From Deinandra increscens subsp. villosa (taxonomy: Eukaryota > Streptophyta > Magnoliopsida > Asterales > Asteraceae): a stretch of DNA of 64,000 nucleotides. Shown here one piece after another: positions 56,363 to 64,000 of this stretch. The DNA lies in contig JBCNJP010000003.1 of the NCBI GenBank assembly GCA_039602395.1, positions 22,117,896 through 22,181,895 of the forward strand, written 5' to 3'. Numbering within the stretch: position 1 is the first letter of the stretch; each line of letters starts with the position of its first letter. Below the pieces are notes generated by a model. It was given only the letters and a program-made list of their open reading frames with translations. It ran no database searches and had not been told where the DNA came from. A program made the position numbers and the translations under genes.

Positions 56363-58356
56363 GATGTTGGGCAAATATCAATCAAGAAAAAACTCTGCAG
56401 CGATGATTTAGAGATGCCACGTGTGCAAATGCCAAACTGGATGCATCATATCAATCATCGAGCATATGTGGGCAATTCGGCAGGTAAGTGTGCAATCCGT
56501 GATAAATTTTATTTTAATTTTCAGATTAATTTGTTTTGCATGTTAAGCTTAAAGAGAAAATCAAAGAGACATGTTAATTACCGAGCGTGCATTGGTAATG
56601 AGATTGGTAAGTGTGGCTTGAAGAAGCTGAAGAGGTGTGTCAAATACCGAGCGTTCATCGGGAACTCGGTTGGGAAGTGTGGACTGAAGCCACCGTGAGC
56701 AGAGAAGGAAGGATGGTCTGGCTGAAGACCATAAACTTAGCGCTTTCTGAGAGGCAACCCAGTGGTAGGTTTTTATTTTATTTGTTTTATTTTTTATTTT
56801 GTGTGTGTTTTGTGTTTTGTGTTTTTGAGGATTCGGATCAGTCTTCGGTGATGGAATTGAGCAAAAATTGAGTGTTCCAGGTATGTTTAGGGTTATATAT
56901 TAATTGGAACAGGTTGTGGTAAGAAATTTGGAAGTTTTGACAGAAAAGAGAAAATTTTCTAAGGGTCTAAAAATTTACAAACTTTCTGTCAAAAAGAGGG
57001 CAGGGCGGTACGCCCCAGTCTTTAAGGAGCTGGGCGGTACGCCTAGGAGTGGTTGTCATAGATTTTTTGTTTCTTTCTTATCTCCGATCACCGGTACGTT
57101 TCCTATTTCTATTTATTTTTATTTTTTTTGTTTTAATTCTTGTTTATTTTTTGTTGTTTCTTTGTTCACATTGAGGGCAATGTTGAACTCAAGTGTGGGG
57201 AGGGAAATAATGACTTTTGTGCTTTATTTTTGTGTGTGTTTAAAAAATAAAAAAAATTCAAAAAATTAATAAAATTGAAAAAATGTCTCTGGATTAACTT
57301 GCAAAATCATGGAAAATGATAGAAAAATTGGGAATCGGTTTATAAAAATAAAGAAGAAAAGGGAAAAGTGGTAAGAAAAGGAGAGAATGGAAAATATATC
57401 TAATCTGTGATGTGTCGGTAGGCCCAACTGATTTAGCAAAGCTTAATTATCCCATTGTGTTTATTTTGTATAAATATGTAATTAAATTAGTTTGCCAGTG
57501 GGTTCCCATTTTAGGAGTTAGAGTGAGATTGAAACTGATGATTAGGAGGAAAAGGACCTTTTTAGATTAGAGACTTATATATCCTCAGAATAACTGGCAC
57601 GTTATGATCTTTTTGCGAAAGCAAATCCGAGAAATAACGGCGCCCCATCTTTCCATCTTTTGAGCATATTAGGTAATAAATTGATTAATAAATTAGAGTG
57701 AAGGGACAAAATACTCACGTACGAACTAAGGATAGTATCCCGTGGTGAGTGCCTCTGATGATGTTCTGGATCTCGCGGGCAAAATACTCACGTATGATTT
57801 CGGGGGTAAGACCTTGTGAAAAAGTACCTCTGATGATGTCCGTTGGTAAATATAGTTAAAATTAACCAACTATAAAAAATAAAAATAAAAAAGAAGAAAA
57901 AAAAAGAGAAAAGAAAAGAAAAAAAAATAGGAAGCAATATTAGAAGAATAAATGCTCAACAATTCATTCATCCATTTAAATCCATCATTCTTGGGATATC
58001 TTAGTATCTTCTCTAAGGAGGGTGGGGAAAATTTAAAATATTAATCTTTATTACCCTTTGTTTTGACTGAATATGACTCGGGAGTAGGCTGAACTTGATC
58101 TTTCTTTAGTGGGACCCATAGATAGACTGAACCTTTATTCGGTAATTCTAAACACTTTGGGGGCGAAACAAAAGGTCAGTGGTTGGGTTTAGTCGGACCG
58201 AAATATTGGCAATTGCAGTTAGTCCATGTGATTACATTATGGTTTGTGGAATTGACTTGGTGGATAAATTAAAGAGTTAAATGATTTTGAAATTGATTTC
58301 TCAATTATGATTCCATGACAGTTTTTCCGGGACGGAAAAAGATAACTGTGGGGATG
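56363..58356 (+). mobile_element. Athila-like element, 3' internal region, copy 2
   Basis: Begins with the GATGT duplication and continues the zinc-knuckle ORF (DLEMPRVQMPNWMHHINH..., stop at 56696-56698). The ORF tail has three copies of a repeat: HRAYVGNSAGKC, YRACIGNEIGKC, YRAFIGNSVGKC. After it come TGGGAGGC-like TGAGAGGCAACCCA (one stem base changed versus copy 1), GGGCGGTACGCC twice, CATTGAGGGCAATG, and the PPT TGTGGGGA. This is the 3' end of the unit starting at LTR A/B. Confidence 0.8.
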
Positions 58357-59593
58357 TGATGAGCGGTTTAAATGTATAGTTTATTTTATATTAATCACTC
58401 ACCATACACACCAAATTGTGTATAAAGTATATTATTTTAGTTAGTTTTTATGTTAAGTGTGTTGAGAAAGTAAATGTGCTAAAACCTTATAATTGGATTT
58501 AGCTCGAGCTATTGCACGTTAACAAGTCAAGTTTTATGAATAGTTCTTTGTGGATATTAGTTATTTGTTTATTTTGAAGTAAAAATATTAAAAAAACTAA
58601 TGTTAATAATAGTTAAATAAATTAAATGAATATGTGATGTTGGATGGAAATCGTGAAGCCGGTAACAAACAAAATGAAGATTGGGCTGCAAATTTAAATG
58701 GGCCAGTTCAAGACTAATTAGGATGACACAATTCAGTGGGGCTATTTCACGAAGGAATTGAGGACGGCGCACATGGGGTTGGCCCACATCACAAATTAAA
58801 AAGGATGCAAAACAATTTAAAGCGGAGTTCGATATATATTGGGAATCATTCGACAACAGTGGGAAGCATTCGACGGCAGAAGGGAGGAAAACAAAGCGCA
58901 GCCCTCTTGGTTGCTTCACAGAAATCAGAGAAAAACAACGTGATCAATCATCATCATTCTTTGTTAGTTTTTTTTAGTTGATTATTTAACGATGAGTCAT
59001 ATAGTGACAGTGTTTGATCTATTCGTTATGATTGGCTAAATCTCTTGTAGCTTCCTCCAGATGAATGGTTCATATAGGTTTTACACTCAATTCAGTTTGG
59101 TTTATGTATTGGATCTTATTTTATATAGTGATGACAAACATTTAAATTTGATTGATGCATTAGTTAATTTAAATAATATGTGTGTGTTTTGAGTCCTATC
59201 TTTACAATTACGTTCGGTTGATGACAAAACCTAGAGCGGGTTGGGTGACTAAAGGGGGTTGAATTGACACTTACAAATTAGGTGGTTGACATGGTTTGAT
59301 GACAAAAATCTGTTGTGATCACTACTTTAACTAATTTCCAGAACTATGTCAATGTGGTTCCCAATTAATTAACTGAATTTTGTGTTAACCTAGAACCTGA
59401 AACCTGGAGGGGCTGCCTTGTTTTTATTTTTAATCAAATCAAGTTGAATTTCAATTTTAAATTAAATTTAGTATTAATAATCAAACAAACCTGCAAATCT
59501 AACCACATGCTCCTCGTGGATTCGACACCCGACTTACCCTGTCTATAGGTAAAGTTAGGTTAATTTTTGCATGACCCCAACGACAGGTCATCA
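58357..59593 (+). repeat. LTR A, copy 2
   Basis: 1237 bp, TGATGAGCGG to GGTCATCA, virtually identical to 50485-51720. It closes the zinc-knuckle unit and at the same time is followed by a primer-binding site, so it is also the 5' LTR of a further unit whose interior is hAT transposase sequence. Confidence 0.85.
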
Positions 59594-59595
59594 AA

Positions 59596-59613
59596 TGGCG
59601 CCGTTGCCGGGGA
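59596..59613 (+). other. Primer-binding site (tRNA-Asp) abutting hAT coding sequence
   Basis: A perfect 18-nt TGGCGCCGTTGCCGGGGA. The next base starts TTTC, then the hAT transposase ATG at 59618. No retroelement leader remains. Confidence 0.9.
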
Positions 59614-62029
59614 TTTCATGGAAAGATTTTACAAGCCGGTAATATCATCTTCCGAACCTAGTTTCATTGATCTGGATAAGCTTCCTAGGGATCCCGCGGA
59701 TAGGAAAAGAATTCTGGATTATCACCCTGATCAAAGAGATGAAATAAGGAGAAAATATTGCATTAATGGACCGTTTCAACCACGAGGCCATGACTTCAAA
59801 AAGAGAATGATAGGGACTAAAGAGCGACGTTTCATCCGGACATGGTTTGATAAATATGGTGGTAACTGGTTGGAGTATAGTGTGAAATTGGAGAGAGCAT
59901 TTTGCTTGTGTTGTTATATATTTGCAGATTATGTTGGCAACCAAGGAGGACGTGATGCATTTTCAAAAGAGGGGTTTAATTGTTGGAATAAACCAGACAG
60001 ATTTGATACACATGTTGGTGAAGTTGGTAGTGCTCATAATAAAGCACTTAAAAATGTGAAGATTTGATAAATCTAAATCAATCTATCGCCACTGCTCTTC
60101 ATAAGCAAGATGATATTGTAAAAAGAGCGAATAGAATTCAATTGAATGCTACAATTAATGCTTGTAGGTTTTGTTTGAAGAATGCATTACCTTTTCGTGG
60201 TCACGACGAGAGCAAAACATCTATTTGCAAAGGAAATTTTTTGAAACTAATGGACTTAATTCTAAGTCATGATAAGGAACTTAGTGAATTACCAAAGGCT
60301 GTAGGTAATAATCTATTTCTATCTCCAACGATTCAGAAATATATTGTTAACTGTTTTGAGGAAGAAGTTCTAAATTCCATTTTCAAAGAAGTTGGTGATG
60401 ATGTGTTTTCTTTGTTAGTTGATGAATCTAGTGATGTCTCAAAGAAGGAACAGATGGCAATTGTTTTACGATATGTTGATGCACATGGACTCGTAAAGGA
60501 GAGATTTATTGGTCTTGTTCATGTGATGGAGACAACTTCTTTGGCCCTTAAATATGCCATTGACACTTTTTTTGCTAAGTATGGATTGAGCATTAAAAAG
60601 CTAAGAGGTCAAGGATATGATGGAGCAAACAATATGCGAGGTGAGTTTAATGGATTAAAAGCAAAAATCTTACAAGAAAATAGCTCAGCATATTATGTTC
60701 ATTGTTTTGCTCACCAACTTCAGTTAGTGGTTGTGGCGGTCGCAAAAAAACATTTAGGTGTTATAAACTTCTTTGACAATATATGCATTTTGATGAATGT
60801 GGTTTGCTCTTCCTGTAAACGAACGGGTATCTTACAAAAAAATGATAAAGAGAGAATGCAAGATGAAATTAGTAGTGGTATACTTGAAACGGGAAGTGGG
60901 TTAAACCAAGAGCTTTCTTTTGTACGACCTGGAGATACAAGATGGAATTCTCATTACAGAACACTCACACGTCTGTTTGATATGTTTTCATCCATCGTTA
61001 AAGTGCTTGAATATGTTGAAGAAGAATGCGACAACTCTTCAAGCCAAAATCAAGCTTTGAGTATGTCAAATTATTTGAGCTCATTCGAATTTGTATTTTA
61101 TTTGCACTTGATGTACGAAATTTTAGGGTTTACAAATTCATTATCAGAAGCTCTTCAGAGAAAAGATCAAGACATTTTAAAGGCTGTTAAATTGGTGGGA
61201 ACGGCTAGACGAAAGATGCAAAAATGTAGAGAAGAAGGTTTTCATCCACTTCTAAAGAAAGTCCATTCTTTTTGTGAAAGCCATGATATTCAAATCGTAG
61301 ACATGGAAAAGGAGTATATCAATGACAGAGCCAAAAGAAAAAGGTACAATATCACCTATGGACACTATTATAAGTTTGATTGTTTTAACACTGTTCTGGA
61401 TATGGAAATTCAAGAGTTTGGTCATTGGTTTAATGAGATTAACACAGAATTACTTGAAAACATGTCAGCTTTCATCACGTATGACTCGTTTTCTAATTTT
61501 GATGCATCAAAGTTAATGAGATTGTGTGAGTTCTATTCACATGATTTTGATAATGGAGAAAAAAGGGCTCTTGCGCATCAACTTGACTTGTATGTTGATA
61601 GTGTACGAAATGATGCAGAATTTGATAATTTGGGGGGCATTGCTGATCTTGCTAGAATTATGGTGGAAACAAGAAAACATGTTACATTTCCTTTGGTGTA
61701 TCGGTTACTAAAGCTTGTATTAGTTTTGCCCGTTGCAACCGCATCAGTTGAGAGATGTTTTTCGGCGGTGAAGATTGTCAAGACAAATCTACGTAATCGT
61801 ATGGGTGAAGATTTTTTGAATGCTTGTGTAATCTGTACCGTAGAAAAAGAAGCGCTTGAAAGTGTTACAAATGAAGCTGTAATTGATTGTTTTCAAAAGA
61901 TGAAAACACGTAGAGGACAACTTTAGTATGTATTTGGTTTTGTTATATTTAATGAAGTTTACTTTTCAGTGAATTATTTTATTGGTTTTTTTTTGCACCC
62001 ACTGAGTAAAAGTCCTGGATCCGCCACTG
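59614..62029 (+). mobile_element. hAT transposon lacking its 5' end, fused to LTR plus PBS
   Basis: It holds a TTF-type/DUF4371 hAT transposase reading frame with no introns, a short 3' UTR, and the hAT 3' terminus GGATCCGCCACTG (ends 62029; inward reading CAGTGGCGGATCC). The 5' inverted repeat and promoter are missing; in their place stands LTR A with its PBS. An in-frame ATG in the LTR end (59567) would add 17 residues, so a transcript from the LTR could in principle be translated into the transposase. No 5' target duplication can exist in this arrangement. Confidence 0.85.
59618..61926 (+). pseudogene. hAT transposase (TTF zinc finger, DUF4371, dimerisation domain), one frameshift
   Basis: Start MERFYKPVISSS is typical of this group. 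The TTF-type zinc finger lies at residues ~85-150 (ERAFCLCCYIFAD, GFNCWNKP, HVG..GSAHNKAL). Then, one base out of frame from 60055: LKNALPFRGHDES, FSLLVDESSDVSKKEQ (first catalytic Asp), LRGQGYDGANNMRG (second), YVHCFAHQLQLVV, GDTRWNSHYRTL, and the C-terminal dimerisation motif LPVATASVERCFSAVKIVKT. The full span is ~769 codons, the family's usual size. The only break I see is a single missing A in the run at 60050-60054; otherwise it is intact. Similar proteins are annotated as zinc finger MYM-type 1-like. Confidence 0.93.
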
Positions 62030-63229
62030 TAAACGCCTTATGATATACTTTATTCATGTGTCAGACAATGCTAGCTGATGTACTATCATTTTCTCACATG
62101 GTCAGATCAAATTTTCTCAGAGTATATAGTTTTTAGTTTTCAAGAAGATTAACCAGACAATCCAACACAACCCAATTTCTTTCCCAAAATTTTGTTTTAC
62201 CAAACCATTCCCCCTAAATAAAGCACATTTTTTTAGCTAACTAAAAATATTTATATATTGATCTGTAAACTGAAAATGAACTAAGATGCACACGATTACA
62301 GGAAATGACATATACCTAGATAACGTATTGATCATATCAAATTACAATATGTTTTCATTTAAAATATTAAAAATAGCTCAATCGTAACAGAAATAGTTAT
62401 TCTTTCAGATGAAATATAGAGAAAAAAACGTTATCGTTTAACCAACCAAAAAAAACTTTTAAATTGATGACATCAAGAGGACCATACCCCAACGCTCAAT
62501 CGTCAAAGTAAGTGGACATAAACGTGAGTACTGAATACGTTTGATAATGACATAAAGTTACGTCTTGGGTTGGTTATCTTTACATTAGTGAATAGCCACA
62601 AAATGGTTCCGACACGTGACGATCCAGTTAGGAAAGAGCTTTATAGCCTTAAAGTGTGTAGTGGATGAAACTCTTCTAATTGTTACAAAATTATTGTTTT
62701 TTATTTTTCTTTTAAATCCTAAATATATGATGTGGACCAATAGGATGCAAGAATGACAAAAGGGAGAGGCGCGATGATTTTAACGGAACAACCAATTTTG
62801 CCCATATAGTGTCCTAGTGGGCGATGTGTAGGACGCTATAGGGCTCTATAACATTGCATAACGCCCACTGGAGGGTTAAAAAACTCTTCACTTTTAGCCT
62901 TAACCAATAGAAAATTATCACTTTATTTTTAAAGTTACTACCCTAATACTAACCTAAATGGACAGGGTGGAAGAATTGATCTTGCAATAGCCGCACACAC
63001 AAACTGTAGTAACACTTAGTGGCAGATCTTGCACATTTAAATAGGTGGGTGAAAGTATTAAAAATATAAATAGGACGGAGGGAGACTTAGTATATAAAAT
63101 AAAAAACAATTAAGATTGAACATGATAAAACTTAACAATAGTAGCGGAAAAAAAAGGGGGGGGGGGGGAGGCAGCGGGACGGGCCACCCCGAACCCTTAA
63201 GAAGATCCTCCCATAGTAACACCGTTCAC

Positions 63230-63285
<56 letters not shown>

Positions 63286-63286
63286 G
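62030..63286. other. Gene-free stretch with a possible MITE and TA repeat
   Basis: 62800-62880 (CTAGTGGGCGATGTGTAGGACGC...ATAACGCCCACTGG) resembles the Tourist-like MITEs at 33595 and 45659 but its ends were not set. 63157-63168 is a G run, and (TA)n fills about 63233-63281. No coding sequence. Confidence 0.4.
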
Positions 63287-63287
63287 A

Positions 63288-63897
63288 TGGTTACTTTGAA
63301 AACCACCCCGAGTTGTGAAAACTACGAAAACTTTTTAAAATCGGGTTTAAAAATTGTTTTTTTTCTTTTAATTTTTTATGGTGGTTCTCTATGCTACAGA
63401 CTACCCTCGAGTGGGTAAAAATAAAAAAACCGCCGAGTAGTTTTTTTTTTAAAATATACAAAAACATCATGTTACGTATGTTACATTTTGCATATTTACA
63501 TAACATAAAAATGTAACATATGTAACATGACGTCTTTCTATATTTTTAAAAAAAAAACTACTCGGCGCTTTTTTTATTTTTTTCCACTCGAGGGTAGTCT
63601 ATAACATAGAGAAACACTGTAAAAAAATTTGAAGAAAAAAAATTTTTTTACCCCGATTTTAAAAAGTTTTCGTTACATTTTTATGTTACGTAAATATGCA
63701 AAATGTAACATATGTAACATGACGTTTTTGTATATTAAAAAAAAAAACTACTCGGCGCTTTTTTTTATTTTTTTCCACTCGAGTGTAGTCTGTAACTCAA
63801 AGAACCACCATAAAAAAATTTGGAAAAAAAAAAATTTTTACCCCGATTTTAAAAAGTTTTCATGGTTTTCACAACTCGGGATGGTTTTCATTCTAAC

Positions 63898-63898
<1 letters not shown>
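63288..63898. mobile_element. Foldback non-autonomous DNA transposon with internal repeated modules
   Basis: Left end GGTTACTTTGAAAACCACCC and right end (reverse complement) GGTTAGAATGAAAACCATCC are followed inward on both sides by CGAGTTGTGAAAAC and AACTTTTTAAAATCGGG. Three modules containing CGCCGAGTAG/CTACTCGGCG, CACTCGAG and TGTAACATATGTAACAT repeat in direct and inverted order, making a long hairpin. The A/T runs code for nothing. Its flanks are microsatellites (TA and CT), so no target duplication can be read. Confidence 0.75.
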
Positions 63899-63900
<2 letters not shown>

Positions 63901-63937
<37 letters not shown>

Positions 63938-64000
63938 GTATATAATATTATTAAAGTATAATACTAATTACCATACGCCATAAATTGAAGACAAATTACA
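63901..64000. repeat. (CT)n/(TA)n microsatellite and window end
   Basis: CT repeat 63900-63921 followed by TA repeats; nothing further to the window end. Confidence 0.8.

Noticed and set aside
48499..59613. The ~3.2-kb duplicate as a pure assembly artefact of the gap
   Set aside because: The copies differ at about 16-20 sites and have different neighbours after the PBS, so they are not a simple duplicated contig end, though haplotype mixing near the gap is not excluded.
60050..60067. Programmed -1 frameshift between the two hAT frames
   Set aside because: The A5 run in TTAAAAATG does not form a canonical X XXY YYZ slippery site in the zero frame, and hAT transposases are normally a single frame; a lost base is simpler.

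Overview
The window is nuclear DNA of a flowering plant. GT-AG introns, a spliced 11-exon NDRG/SF21 gene, Helitrons, plant LINEs, MULEs, hATs and Athila-type LTR elements all point that way. SF21 is best known from sunflower pollen, so a member of the Asteraceae is my guess, but the species cannot be told from the sequence. There are no operons, ribosome-binding sites or CRISPR arrays. About nine tenths is transposable elements and their debris; one host gene looks intact.

Layout. 0.1-0.9 kb: a tRNA-derived SINE and a LINE stub, each with perfect target duplications. 1.5-8.8 kb: two related Helitrons in tandem, the second split by a ~5.1 kb LINE (RRM protein, endonuclease, reverse transcriptase) that is broken by G-homopolymer frameshifts and stops. 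8.8-16.3 kb: a Helitron-terminated block carrying pieces of a 2-hydroxy-acid oxidase gene and an LRR receptor-kinase gene. 16.3-23.1 kb: small elements, an unidentified spliced gene fragment and several more Helitron 3' ends. 23-29 kb: a minus-strand LTR element with an unusual 20-bp-period motif array. 29.5-33.9 kb: a SINE, a MULE with long inverted repeats and nested cargo, and a Tourist-like MITE. 34.25-38.78 kb: the intact NDRG/SF21-like gene, whose first intron holds a foldback transposon. 39.5-44.2 kb: a Harbinger ORF1 relic and a B3-domain pseudogene ending at another Helitron terminus. 45-46 kb: a hAT element inserted at the edge of a MITE.

47.9-62.0 kb is the most striking part. After a 500-N gap, two ~3.2 kb copies of an Athila-like 3' region plus LTR flank a non-autonomous unit. 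That unit has a second LTR-like block, two tRNA-Asp primer-binding sites and a zinc-knuckle/acidic protein ORF. A very young 1.8 kb LTR element (identical LTRs, 5-bp target duplication) splits this ORF. The last LTR plus its exactly 18-nt primer-binding site runs straight into an intronless hAT transposase reading frame. That looks like an LTR-retrotransposon/DNA-transposon chimera formed during reverse transcription.

The elements interact mainly by nesting and sharing ends: SINE and LINEs share a 3' tail, Helitrons share a terminal hairpin, and the LTR units share LTRs in an array. Exon boundaries were placed by eye from splice consensus and protein continuity and may be off by a base or two.
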